Below are positions 32,222 to 43,212 of a stretch of 64,000 nucleotides of DNA, in pieces. Made by a program: the position numbers and the translations under genes. Within the stretch, counting starts at the first letter, position 1. Each line of letters starts with the position of its first letter. Source of the DNA: Cheiracanthium punctorium (lineage: Eukaryota > Arthropoda > Arachnida > Araneae > Cheiracanthiidae). The notes beneath the pieces are model-generated. The model was not told the DNA's origin and searched no databases. It saw only the letters and a list, made by a program, of their open reading frames with translations. Where the stretch lies: the NCBI GenBank assembly GCA_038373885.1, contig JAWZYV010011900.1:330664-394663 (forward strand). Reading direction: 5' to 3'.

Positions 32222-32839
32222 TGCTCATTCATCTTTTTATAGGATTAAAAAAAAAAAAAAAAAAAAAAAAAAACACAGATCTCGAAATTTAAATATTTTT
32301 ATTCTCGGTAGTGCTTCGCAAATGTGACAAAATCTTTCCATCAAGTAACTTTATGGTATGGTATACTTGAAGAATATGAAAACTTCAAAAGTGCGAAATT
32401 TTTCCTTCGTGCAAATTGTTTTTATTCACTAGAAATACATTTTTATTTTCTGAAGATTGATTTGCTTGCTATATGTCACATTTTGCTGAGAATAACTTGT
32501 AACTGTTTGAAAATTAACGAGAGGAATATTTTTCTTAACGCAGTCTATTTTCTTATCTTATTTTTAACAATTTTTTTCAATTTACATTGCCCACTTATTC
32601 CTAATAGATAAAGAATTAAAATGTTGCTACCATTTTGGGACACTCTGTATATTAACATATGTCGATTAACTTTCATCAAACATAAAGCAAGCATGGCAAA
32701 GAAAACGCTTGGTCTTGGCTTAGACCTTGGATGCAAAGTTTGACGAAAGCCTCCAGACTAATTAATCAAGCTTGACGATATCTTAATGCAATATTACTGT
32801 GCTGTCAAGACACTCCGCTGAGGAAAAGACGGTACTATT
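32222..32839. other. Unassigned intronic DNA
   Basis: Contains a run of ~23 A at 32249-32272 and a GGGACACTCTGTATA motif near 32637. No gene. Confidence 0.4.
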
Positions 32840-33424
32840 TATGTAGCTACCATAGACATCTATAGTGCGTTCGTCGAGTCGAGAGAACGAAACTAAACAA
32901 TTGCACATGGAAACTGGCGATGAGTAAACACCTGGCATTTTGCCAAAGCGCCAAACACAGTGTGAATTTCTGCTTTCTTCCATTTACTCTGTTTGGAATT
33001 AAGAAAGGCTAAATTCGCCTAACTAGGGATTGGTGCCAAAAAATGTAATTCTTTGGTAACCCCTTTGTTTACTTTCGTTCTCTCGCTTCCGCGAACAGAC
33101 TATAATACGGTAGACAGCGTATTCTACGGCCAGTACACATGTTGCGCAGTAACAAGGATGCACCGCGTGACTATTAGACTGATGCAGCCAGCTTGGGACA
33201 GTTATTGCTCTTTTGGCGTTATTATGGGGAAAATAATCCTTAAGAGCTGTGGTTTTTGATCACGGCCATCTATTACTGTAGACAGCGCATCCTACAGAGC
33301 AAGATATGCAGCACAGTAATAAGGATATGCCACGTGACTATTTGACTGAGGTGATAGTAAACCTTGTGCACACGCCAGGTTGCCGGATGCGCCGTCTACT
33401 ACATTAGATATCTATGGTAGCTAC
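32840..33424. repeat. Element with inverted ends, class unclear
   Basis: GTAGCTACCATAGACATCTA near the left end is the inverse (one mismatch) of the sequence at ~33400-33422. The interior has two diverged copies of a GTAGACAGCG segment (33110 and 33278). Confidence 0.5.
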
Positions 33425-33522
33425 CAGAAAATACCAATCAAAACCGTTTAAGAATTCCAACAAAAAGTACAACATCCCAAGTACTGGCATGCTAAACAGA
33501 ACATGGGAAGGGGGTGACTCAC

Positions 33523-33657
33523 AGCTACGAATTGGTCATTTTCCATCCGTATGATATCCCCGACCTGGACCTTGTACCATCTCTCTTCCACGAACTGACC
33601 TCCCCGGAGAACAAAGGAAGAGCGGTTGTTAACTTGACTGTCACTTCGATGACGTTG
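33523..33657 (-). CDS. ATP8B: ATP8B-type P4-ATPase, start of A domain
   Basis: Codons 72-116. QRHRSDSQVNNRSSFVL then YKVQVGDIIRMENDQFVA. The RHxSDxxVNNR and VGDII motifs are hallmarks of the P4 family directly after helix M2. Acceptor gttgacag/CAA; donor GCT/GTGAGT. Phase 0 at both ends. Confidence 0.95.
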
Positions 33658-33810
33658 CTGTCAACAGAAAAGTAAAAGCCATTAAACCGAGAAATATATT
33701 TATAAAAACTCATGCATTATATATGGTTATATTTGAGATTTCATAACAAAGGATAAAGAAATTCTTTCGTTATCCCCACAGTTTCATAAACCTTTTTTCT
33801 TTCTGAAGGC

Positions 33811-34243
33811 CGGGTCAGAGGCCTTCTTGAGGCTTGACTATAACGAGGGCAGCAGACGTTGGTCATTTTATAAAGGGGCGCCCCAGGCGTTGAAGTAGTC
33901 TTTGACCCCTCTTGGGTAGTATTTGCCCCCCCCTGGGAAATATTCTGCCGGCGCCCATGGGCGCCTGTTAGGCAGACCAACGTTGCCCCCTATGAATGGT
34001 CTCCTCATTTTGAACCTATTCCAGATGAGAGACCTAGTACCTGAAATCGCCATCCACAGAGTTATCGTTTGAACATGGTGGACATAGGAGCTACGACGGA
34101 TTTTAAGTACACCAGCTCCCATTCGAGTACACGCTCCTGCAGCAGTCCAGCCAAGAGAGGAGTTAACCCTTCCAGCACTGGCCAAGTCGGTGCTGCTTCA
34201 CCTCCCGTGTTCTTACGGGAACGGGGTTTAGTGACTGGGCCAC
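33811..34243 (-). mobile_element. SINE family S2 with inserted G-rich MITE piece
   Basis: The S2 body from GGCCGGGTCAGAGGCC to the head ...TTTAGTGACTGGGCCAC. At ~33884-33957 it is interrupted by a segment matching the 4079-4279 hAT MITE (GGAAATATTCTGCCGGCGCC). Flanking GGGCGCC repeats suggest insertion. Confidence 0.6.
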
Positions 34244-34334
34244 ACGGGACCAGTTTCATAAACATTTAACTCAATATTTCCCCCCCATTGGCGGATACGT
34301 ACCTTGTAAGCCTTGGCCACAACACTGGAGGGGG

Positions 34335-34500
34335 GCGGGAGTACGCCGCCCAATTGGTGTAAAGGCTAAAGAACCATTCTATATCACTTTAGGTCCGAGT
34401 TAGATTCCCGTTTTGCGCTTGGATGTTTACTTGTCCTTCCCTTCACAGGCAGGCAACGTTGGCCACCCATCGGGTGCTCCCATTATAAATCGCCAGTAAA
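34335..34500 (+). mobile_element. SINE family S3
   Basis: Head CGCCGCCCAATTGGTGTAAA, then GGTCCGAGTTAGATTCCCG in the box B position. Shares its body with 24067-24222 and 40279-40488. Confidence 0.55.
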
Positions 34501-34571
34501 TCGATCCTTAGTGCTGGCGAATGCTTGATGAGCACGTGCCCGCCCTTTGAAAAAAATAATTATGGGGGGAA

Positions 34572-34800
34572 CTCAATAGGCGGTCCAACGTCGGCCCTAC
34601 ACGGTGCCCTAATTTTAAGCCAGTTCCACATGAGAGACTTGCACCTGTATTGGTACCCTCAAGTGTATCGTTTCAACATGCAGACTTCAGAACCACGACT
34701 GATTTTAGCGTAGACCATTCCGCAGTAGTACAGGGGAGAGAAGTTGCCACCCTTCCAGCCGTCAACCAAAATCAGCGTTGCTTGAGTTTCAGTATTCTGA
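34572..34800 (-). mobile_element. SINE family S2, strongly diverged
   Basis: Order and spacing of S2 motifs remain (CACATGAGAGACTTGCACC, CCACGACTGATTTTAG, CCACCCTTCCAGCC). Confidence 0.5.
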
Positions 34801-35532
34801 TGGGAGACGAGCTACAACCGAAGGGGCCATTTCAAGCCTTTTACACCAATCTGAGTACGTCTTACAGTAGACTCCCTGTTAACCAGATCGTCGCTTTAAC
34901 TGAGTTTACAAAATATAAAAAAATTTAAAATTTTCATCAACTCCTGACAACAATCTCCTTTATATCATATACAGATGGAGCAAAAGCAACGGAAAATGTT
35001 TATATTATGTAAAACAGGCATCGGGTTCTTCCATCGACGTAATAGGCTTTTAAAAATAATGGCGAAACTGCAGTCAGTTGTCGAACTTACAATCTTCAAC
35101 AAAAAAACCAAAAACGACTGATTTCCTCCTAATGGTATATAAAACTTTCGTAATAAATTAGCGTAATTTATTGAAAAGCAGTTCCAACAATTACTTATGC
35201 TACAGTGAAACCTCCATAAGTTGGAAACTTGCGGGTATCTTTAAAAAGTGTTCAACTTTCAGAGGTGTCCGATTTATAGAGGCATATTTCTATATTATGG
35301 ACACGTTCTGTTTTGGCAATGCAACCCCGATCCCGCGGGAACAGGATCTCGATGGATCCCGCATAAATGTTTGCGGGACTAGTCCCGCAGGATTAGCATC
35401 GAAATCCCGCGAGATTGAAAACAGAGAAATAAATTAGTTTTATTACAATTTTAAGCCGATTTCTCAATCATCAATGGGCCAAAAATTGTTGCATATTTAT
35501 GTATTTTATCTCACAACACATGAATGAATAAT
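34801..35532. other. Unassigned intronic DNA
   Basis: Contains a GGGATCTCGATGGATCCCG-type segment at 35338-35410 resembling 690-745. No gene. Confidence 0.4.
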
Positions 35533-35847
35533 TACGATGAACGTTTCGATCGTCCGCCATCTTGCTGGTAGTTAAGTCGAGCGATGGCAACGGCTGCCCT
35601 TTTTTCAGCACTGGGCAATCTATCCGGCTGTTCTCGCATTCTTCCATTTTTCGGCAGATGTCAGTGCTGTTAAAAATAACCGTGACAACTGCTTACGGGA
35701 AATGACGTGCTAAAAAGTAAAGGATTCTCTTGGAGTTATGTCACCCGCCACTATTTTTATAGAAATCCAATCTATCCTTCGTGACTGGCAACAGTCAAAA
35801 CGTCAGAGTATGGTGTCCTCACGGCGAGGACACCGCGCGTTAAAGGG
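35533..35847. mobile_element. TTAA MITE family T1, truncated, with altered stem
   Basis: Right end CGCGCGTTAAAGGG before TTAA (35848-35851). The left end is missing. The stem at 35812-35834 reads GTGTCCTC / GAGGACAC instead of GTGTTCCC / GGGAACAC: two base pairs have changed on both arms. Confidence 0.85.
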
Positions 35848-35851
35848 TTAA

Positions 35852-36298
35852 TTAGATAAAACGAGAATTTGGGTAGTGTTCCTCATAATTTGGCTACCTA
35901 AGCCGTAAGTTTCGCTTATTTGGTGGGTAAATTCTGACCGATATGTGCGCCGCTTTTTGCACAAGAAGGCAAATTCTTAGCCGTATCACAATACAGCAAT
36001 AAATGTCATACGATAACTTAGGGCGAGATGCAAGTGAAACACAATTCGAACGTTTTCCGCGTCGAACAGGGGAAACTTCGAAATATATCAATGCTTCTTA
36101 TTCAACTCAAACAAAACAATCGCGTTTTGATCACGTGACAGCGCGATTGGTTTGTTCATTGGAAGCATTCTGGGGACTGAAATGGGAACTGGGGACTGAA
36201 AAACGTTCGATTCGAACTCGATCGCGCGCGTTTTACTTGAATCTCGCCCTTAGGCATTAGTGCAGGCACTAGTGTAGGCATTTGTTAAGTTCGCCAAC
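35852..36298. other. Unassigned intronic DNA
   Basis: GGGCGAGAT... at 36021 and ATCTCGCCC at 36240 are inverse ends of a possible ~230-bp foldback (36020-36252). Not assigned. Confidence 0.4.
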
Positions 36299-36680
36299 AG
36301 TCCCGCAGTGGCCTAGTCGCTAAGCTCCGTTCCTATAAGAACACGGAAAGTGAAGCAGCGACGACTTTGGTCAGCGCTGAGGGTGGCAACCACTTTCGAC
36401 TGGACAGTAGTGAAACCATGAACGCTAATGGGAGCTGGTACACGTAAAATATTTTCGTGACTCCAATGTCCTCCATGTTCAAACGATACCTCTAAGGGGT
36501 GCTGATCCAGATACTAGGTCTCCCATCCAGAATCGGTTCTAAATTGGGTGACCACTCATTGGGAGGCAACGTTAGCCTACCTATTAGGCGTCCCCATAAT
36601 GAAATGGCCAATATCCTCGGCACATAATGGTCATGTTTATAGTAGGCAGTTAACCCGGCCATTAGAAAGAAAAAAAAAAT
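36299..36680 (+). mobile_element. SINE family S2, full-length reference copy
   Basis: 5' head CCCGCAGTGGCCTAGTCGC carries a box-A-like motif. The 3' end is GGCCATTAGAAAG followed by poly(A). A pol III-derived head plus an A tail indicates a SINE mobilised by LINE machinery; the LINE partner is not visible. Confidence 0.7.
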
Positions 36681-37440
36681 TCCCCAATATTACTTTAACC
36701 ACAAAATAATTATTGACATCTTCGTGAGTAAGTGAATTTTTCAACCCAACTGATTAATTCCAAAATGCAGAATTATGCAGAAAAATAAACAAAAGAATGG
36801 AAGCATGGAAACTTCAAACTGAGTGATACGGTTGATTGGATATACCCAAACTAATACAGTCGAACACGTTTATAAAGAGAGATTTAAGGAGAAAACTGGA
36901 AATACTTGGTTGGGCCAATGTTAAATCTTCGGTGGGAGACTTAGTTGCCTTTAAACTCCGGTTAAAGTGAACAATACTTTTGTGATTCATAATATTTCTG
37001 TTGACTTTTAGTTCAGCTACTGTATTCTTGGAAAAAAATTTTCATTCTGAAGTCAATGAAAGCGACAAACATGAAGATTTTCAACGTCAGCCGCTCAAAA
37101 CATACTCAGTGGCTTCTAAGTGCGCAGAAAAACTTCAAATACTGTTTGAAGCCAGGAGTGCAAATGACGATGGTTCTAAGCCATGATCTTTTGCATAGAA
37201 CAATAACACAAGAAAAAGACAGTAAGACATTTCACATCAAATTAACCAATTTCTTTTGTACTCTACAGAAATAATAACAAAAAATAATATATGAATTTTT
37301 GTGATTTTTTTCCCACAGCTCTCCTTTATAATAAGCAAATGTCGTGGTCCCTTCGAGCTCGTTATAAGCGAGTTTGACTGTACCACACTTTATCCCTCGT
37401 TTCAACAAAGCGCTGACGATGTGTGCAAAGAAATACTTAC
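36681..37440. other. Unassigned intronic DNA
   Basis: No supported feature. Confidence 0.4.
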
Positions 37441-37539
37441 AATGTCGTCGATGGCATCTTTAAGTGCTGTAACTGTTAATACCACTACTAGAGGCACTGC
37501 TGTAGTCACTGGAGTCAGTGAAGATATCTGAGGTATCAG
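37441..37539 (-). CDS. ATP8B: ATP8B-type P4-ATPase, M2 exon
   Basis: Codons 39-71. LIPQISSLTPVTTAVPLVVV then LTVTALKDAIDDI. The KDAxDD motif closes helix M2 and is typical of P4-ATPases. Acceptor ttttttcag/CTG; donor ATT/GTAAGT. Phase 0 at both ends. Confidence 0.95.
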
Positions 37540-37841
37540 CTGAAAAAAAAAAAAGAATTGCGGAACGTAAACAATTTGCGCAGCTTTCTCTTGACTATGT
37601 CCTGCTTAACATTTGTTGTATTAAATAAATAACATTTTAGTGAATATACTTATTTCTCTTAGGGATATGATCCGATTTATAAGAATGATTTCTTTAAATG
37701 ACACGAAGCATCCTAAAATACATAAAATTGAATGCTTAAAACTCATCCAGTGGCAGATAGCTAAAGTAGGAGGAATGTGTGTTTAAATAAATAAATATAC
37801 ACATATGTGTGTGTGTGTGTGTGAATTCAAACATTCGGCTA

Positions 37842-38215
37842 TTCGGGAGAGTCGTGGAATAGATAGAAATATTAAAGTATTATTTTGGATCATAATTAAA
37901 TTACGTATGAAAAATCTACAAGGAACCCCAATCCCCTCGTATACCGTAATTGCCAACCTTTACAGAATCAAATTAACCACTTTTTGCAAATAGTAAATTT
38001 TTTGAATATTTTTTCAAAATTGTTACAAAGTCGCACGTTTGACCTAGAAATTTTTTTCTGTATTCTAAAATGAAAATTATCGATTACAAAAAGTGGTTAA
38101 TTATACTCGTAAAGGTTGGCAGCTGTTGTATAGTAATGGGATTAGGGATTCCTTGTAGATTTTTCATACCTAATTTAATTGTCTATGATCCAAAATAATG
38201 CTGAATTATCCCGAA
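37842..38215. mobile_element. Foldback MITE, 374 bp
   Basis: Arms of ~150 bp: TTATTTTGGATCATA, ATGAAAAATCTACAAGGAA and TTAACCACTTTTTG on the left recur inverted on the right (TCCTTGTAGATTTTTCAT, CAAAAAGTGGTTAA). Loop ~90 bp. An adjacent (GT)n lies at 37805-37822. Confidence 0.8.
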
Positions 38216-38828
38216 CATAACTCAGTGCTTCTTTACAGATCATTGCCCGTAAAAAAACTCACTTGCGCTAAATTCGAGGCCTGAATCTAGGATTTTAGAA
38301 ATTATATTGATGAAAAACTTCGGGGTCGCGTTATATATTCGGGCCAACACGGTACCTTAGTATTTCTATCAATTCCATGACTTAAATGTTGGCAGCTATA
38401 TGCCATACTCAAAAGCTTAGCTAATTGATGCAGATGTATCAGAACTTGAAAACAATTTATTATTATTTATTTACTTACTTAGTTTTGTTTTCAAAAATAT
38501 AACAATTGCCAGAAAAGTTAAAAACACAATTCCATGTCTTAAAATTGTCCACGGAATAAACGGATCCGTTTATAGCACAACTTCACTTTTGACGAATTTC
38601 CTCTACTGCGAGCAAGTTTTACCGCTGAATTCTGCAGTTTATATCCCCGTTTGGTGGCGCTGCTATGCTACAGCCGCAATCATTCTGACGCAATTTCACT
38701 TGTCCACTTTTCATTTAAAAGCATTAAAATAAAAGCCTCTTCAGCATAAAAAAAGCCTCTCAAGCATAAAAAATTAATTTAAAAGCATAAAAAAAATACA
38801 CAGAAAAGTCTCCATAAAAGGTACCCAC
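38216..38828. other. Unassigned intronic DNA
   Basis: AT-rich; an AAAAGCCTC / AGCATAAAA microrepeat lies at 38725-38800. Confidence 0.4.
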
Positions 38829-38942
38829 CTGTAAAACGAGTAGGCAGAGGAAATAAAAGTTAGCCAGTCGCTGGAATTGTTCGAAAAAATTTTGAGGCAC
38901 AAACGTAGCCAGACTGTACTTGGATGTTTTGATGAAATTATT
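38829..38942 (-). CDS. ATP8B: ATP8B-type P4-ATPase, M1 exon (first visible)
   Basis: Codons 1-38 of the visible part. [20 protein letters not shown], then [11 protein letters not shown] and LCLLVLQ. This is the conserved P4-ATPase segment just before and through helix M1 (FEQFxRxANxYF). Acceptor tatctttgcag/AAT; donor TTACAG/GTGGGT. Because it starts phase 0 inside the conserved core, at least one upstream N-terminal exon is missing; none was found up to 64 kb. The eight exons (114, 99, 135, 71, 83, 248, 215, 256 nt) sum to 1,221 nt = 407 codons with no stop. A full P4-ATPase is usually about 1,100-1,250 residues. Confidence 0.95.
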
Positions 38943-40278
38943 CTGCAAAGATACAAGATAATGATGATGCAGCTATAAAAAAATTCTTATACAGGGTAGC
39001 GTTATAAGCAAGAAAGATGAATCATCCCAAACACATCGATAATAAAACACTTTCCAACATAAGTCTTTCATGTGTCAAAAATAGTAATGTATCATCATCA
39101 AATTTGGCGACATTTGGGGGGGATAATCTCAAAAAACTTATACTACTCTCAATATGCAATTTTGCAAGACTCTGGTAAAAGAACTTTAAATGTTATTTCT
39201 ATCCTTCAAATGAAGAGGAAACTGTTATAAATGTTCGCATACGTATTGTAGTGTGCTTGAAAGGGATGAATGCCTAAACTGCCGTAGATCTTAATGTACT
39301 GGTGTACTGGAATTCTTTTGAGTGATGCTGTAGAATAACCATAAGCGATACATAAACTATTTTCAATGGAGAACATTATTTTATAAAACTTAGTAACATA
39401 TTTCAATATTGTTTTGTTTGAAAGAGACGAATGTCTCTAAATTAAACTTTAAACAATGACTGTCCATAGGTTGTCATGTACCGTAATTCTTTTGGATGCT
39501 TCCGCAAAAGAACTATAAAATCCATTTCAAACAGGGTACATGGTACGGTAGAAACAACATACATACGTTTTATAACAACCGATGCCTATTTACAGCAGTC
39601 AGAGCACGGGTGACGGATGGACAGACGCTTTTTAACTTTGTTGGAAAGTGTTAAATATAGGAAGAACAAACAAACGTATTGTACTTTTAAGATTAAAATA
39701 AGCAAAACCGAGAAATTCCACCTCTCTACCCTCTGTGCACATCTCTAAATAACAAACATACCTACAGTGGGGTGATAAAAAGCGTAGCGTGGTGCTGGAT
39801 AGGTATTTCTTTTTGATCAAAAATATAAACAAATTCTTTTTAAATGATATATTTTTTTTTACCCTATATTTTTAAGCATTATTTGCCCATATTTATATTT
39901 TTAAAAAAATCATTGCATTTGGAAACATGCATATTGAATCCATGTTCTTTCCACATGTGTCTCCAAAAAAACTTTCAAAAAACTAATACATTCCTGAAAA
40001 TTTGAGAAGGTTTGCCATTATTTTCAGTTTAGAAAATAATAAGTTGCTTAGAAAAGGTCTAAGCAACTTACTGTAAAAAAAGTAGGAATTTTTAAAACTA
40101 TTTTTTTTTTTTCATTTATGTTCTAGTGTGGTTGGGTGAAATGAGTATACAGTTTTGCTCAATTAACATTATGTTTTCAAATGCCCCCAATAAACTTTTT
40201 AATGAGTATAAATCTTGTCTACTAATGTGTGAAAATATAGGTTCAGAAATTAAAATAATGTTAAAAAAATTTTTTTTT
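38943..40278. other. Unassigned DNA with one perfect hairpin
   Basis: A hairpin with 13-bp arms (TAAGTTGCTTAGA, 40040-40052, and its inverse 40058-40070) has loop AAAGG. Two diverged copies of a GAAAG-GA-GAATG segment lie at 39258 and 39420. No gene. Confidence 0.6.
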
Positions 40279-40488
40279 TTCTAATGGTCGGCCGCTACCT
40301 TGAAGGCTTTGGCAATAACAGGTCGGAATTGTTGGCCTCTTTATTATGGGGGCACCTAGTAGGTGGACCAAAATCGCCCCCGTATGAAGGGACGGATATG
40401 ACAACCACGCCCATTCGGGGATCGAACCCCGGCCGCCGGGAGTTGAACCCGAAACCGGTGATTTACCCACCATACAACTCAGTCGGCA
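40279..40488 (-). mobile_element. SINE family S3
   Basis: On the minus strand: GACTGAGTTGTATGGTGGGT (box A region), then GGGTTCGATCCCC (canonical box B). The end CCGACCATTAG is followed by poly(A). No complete tRNA cloverleaf could be drawn. Confidence 0.65.
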
Positions 40489-41059
40489 TAATGTAAAAAT
40501 AAACTATTTATTTTTAGTTTATTATTATTATTATTATTATTATAAATACTGTAAAAATAAACTATTTATATTTTTTATCAAAAAGAAATACCTACATATT
40601 TTACGCCACCTTACTCTGAAACAATGAGATGTCGGAATACAGTGTAAAATTTGAATAATTTCTTAAGTCAAGATAGGAAATAAATAAAATTTAATAAAGC
40701 GTATAAATTTTTGAGGTATAAAAAAATCTATCAAAAATATGTCAAAAAAATCTATCAAAAAAAAAAAAAAATCTACCTCACCTTTAAGATAAAAACAGCT
40801 TTTAACCCGTTCCTTCACGCTCCCGTCAAAATCACGGGCTAAGCTTTTTTCCTCTGTTTCTCGTGCCTGTCATATTTCCAGGCAATAATGTTCAAAATTT
40901 ATGCGCCAGAAAGATTGGGACATTTCAATTCTTATGAAGGGATTTTTTTAATATTGCATTTTAAACAACAGACGACAGTACCAGACTATTTTTAACTTAA
41001 TTTGTAGATAGTTAGATTTTAAAATAGAGGATAGCAGTACTCAAATACGTATATTTGGG
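40489..41059. other. Unassigned DNA
   Basis: (TTA)n near 40520. At 40803 TTAA/CCCGTTCCTTCACGC is followed by a stem CCCGT / ACGGG, resembling one end of a TTAA MITE; its partner end was not identified with certainty. Confidence 0.4.
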
Positions 41060-41583
41060 ATATGCATTAGGGTGGAGTGAAAATGGCCAAAAAAAATTGT
41101 TTTTTTGATTTTAATATTGCCTGACGCAACAAATGGTGCTGTATGGCAAAAAAGTCACAGAAAAATAATTCTAGTCCATTCACTGATTGTCTTCAGATTC
41201 CACACTGGACTCAAAGAAAGGAATGTTAACGTAAAAAGTAAAGAAATCAATTTTTTAAAATTTAATTTTAATGTTTACAATAACTTTATTTTCTGACTCA
41301 AAAACAGTTCTAACTACTAAAAAGAAACAGAACGGCAATGTTTTATTGCAAAACGAAAGAAAGAAAGAAAGAAAGATGAAAAAAAAAAAAAAAAAAAAAG
41401 TCACTAACTTGCAACCAAGCGTCATAAGTTTTGGGGTATATTTGAATACATAGTTATTAAATATTTACATATTACTTCATTTTTAAAGACAATTAATATT
41501 TAGAAAACACACTAATACAGAAAAGGAAATGATACCAAATTTACCTTTCAAGTATTATTGACTAATAAAACACTTTACTTTAA

Positions 41584-43212
41584 TCAGTCTTCAATTTTGG
41601 AGTCCACATGCCGGGCAAAATGATGAACTTTGGTAGTTCCTTTCGTGATTTGATTCCACAACGAATGCATCCATCTCTGGCTTTTGCTCCACATGTTACC
41701 AATGATGCTTGCTTGCATTAGTAGTCTTACGTGCCTTTCTACTGCTTGAGAAGGGCAAAGGAGCTTCTCTATTTCAAATTCTGAACCGTTTCTGAGCATA
41801 CTTGCTATGTCTTCGTAACTGAGGTTCATGGTAGCTGCTGGTTCCAAAGGATTGTCCCAGTGAATCATCTGAAAATACTTCGAAATTTATATTTAGATCA
41901 AATTGGCATATTTTTCCCTTCCAGTCAGTTTTTCTTGCTTTCAATATTCTTCTTAGGTCAAATTCTCGAATATGTGATCATTCATCAAACAGCATTGCCA
42001 ACAGAAAATTTTCAGAATGAGCAAAATAAGAGTTCCTCTGAATAACTTAATGAATTATTCACTTAAAATCTTCTGGGAAGAATGAACTTCTTTTCATCAT
42101 TCTGTGTTCCATGAGTAGCTCCTGGGATTTTCTTTATTTCAAACCAGGATGGCACGTACACTTTCATCACATAGTCTACTAGGAGTTTAAAGCATTCTGT
42201 TGGTTCGGCAGTCGACACGTACAGGCGCAGTATTCAGTTCGCTGTAGTGAGTCAGCTTGAATGAGACATCCTTTCTGGACTTCTGTTTCCCAAATCTGGA
42301 TGGCACTGTCCCGAGCATACTGCCCTAGGAATATCGAAGAGGTACTTTTGGTCTGTACTGAGGTCTTTTTTATCAATTTCAGGCAGAGCAACAGGAATAG
42401 AAACAAAATTTGTCACAGCAAACGTTTCATACGTTTCCAGAAATTTTCCTATTGTTCCAGAAAACTGGTGTGGCCCAGATGTCTTTCCGTCAATCTTATG
42501 GAAAAGTTGGCGAAGAGGTAGTTCATTAGTATGCAATAAGCATACAAACCAGTGCAATTTATGGCCAACAAAGATTTCAAGCTGTCTAACTACGCCATTT
42601 TTCTTCCCATTGCTGACTTTCGGTGCATCTCACCCAATGACAACAAAATCCTAAAGTGCAATCTCTTTCTGTGCAACAAAGTTGATGATGCTGCAGGTAA
42701 TATCAGTACTAGAGCCTGAATGCTGCAGGTAATATCAGTACTAGAACCTGGTTCTGTTCACATGTCCTATGTGAACAGAACCAGGTTCTGACAACATAAC
42801 AATATGCTCTTCCACAGATACAGTAGTATATAAAGAGATTCACTTCTTATATAATAGTTGTGACCTTTCTTCCATCGAAGTATATGGTGTACAAAGACTT
42901 GTATAGAATTAAGTTGTGATCGTATCTTTCATTATAATTTTTAATAAGGGGAATTACTTCTTGGTGACTTACTACAGGCAAGGAGGCTTTCTTCCAAATT
43001 CTTTCAATGTCCAAAGAAATAATTTTGATGATCTCTTTTACTAATGGATCCTTTTTGTTTCCCTTATTGCACAGTATATCATTTTTTGTGATTAAGAAAT
43101 GCTTCATTAAATCAGAATACGTTGGTGGTAACACTGTCTCTTTCAATAGTACTTGAATTCCAAAAACGCTACAAAACGTTTCACTTCGAGTTGTGGTCAT
43201 ATTTAAATTCAA
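41584..43212 (-). pseudogene. Decayed member of an uncharacterised arthropod multi-copy protein family
   Basis: Three minus-strand segments in order. 43212-42847: IERIWKKASLPVVSHQEVI and YNERYDHNLILYK. 42557-42252: CLLHTNELPLRQLFHKIDG, FSGTIGKFLETYE, LSTDQKYLFDI. Then LRLYVSTAEPTECFKLLVDY and VPSWFEIK near 42220-42080. Last is AVERHVRLLMQAS (41584-41868). From memory, proteins with this motif series are common and unnamed in spider, aphid and crustacean gene sets. Two in-frame TGA codons (42252-42254 and 42234-42236) replace a Trp and an Arg, and frameshifts break the middle, so it is dead. Its function is unknown. Confidence 0.7.
42688..42789. repeat. 32-bp tandem duplication plus 21-bp-arm hairpin
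   Basis: ATGCTGCAGGTAATATCAG starts at 42688 and again at 42720. Directly after, perfect 21-bp arms (42743-42763 and 42769-42789) flank a 5-nt loop. Both interrupt the pseudogene above. Confidence 0.95.

Noticed and set aside
32249..32272. Poly(A) run as a retroposon tail
   Set aside because: No recognisable SINE or processed gene precedes it, and it follows the end of a hAT-type element.
40380..40470. Possible tRNA gene on the minus strand (box A and GGGTTCGATCCCC)
   Set aside because: No full cloverleaf could be formed, the sequence continues into a SINE body with an A tail, and related copies occur at 24.1 and 34.3 kb.
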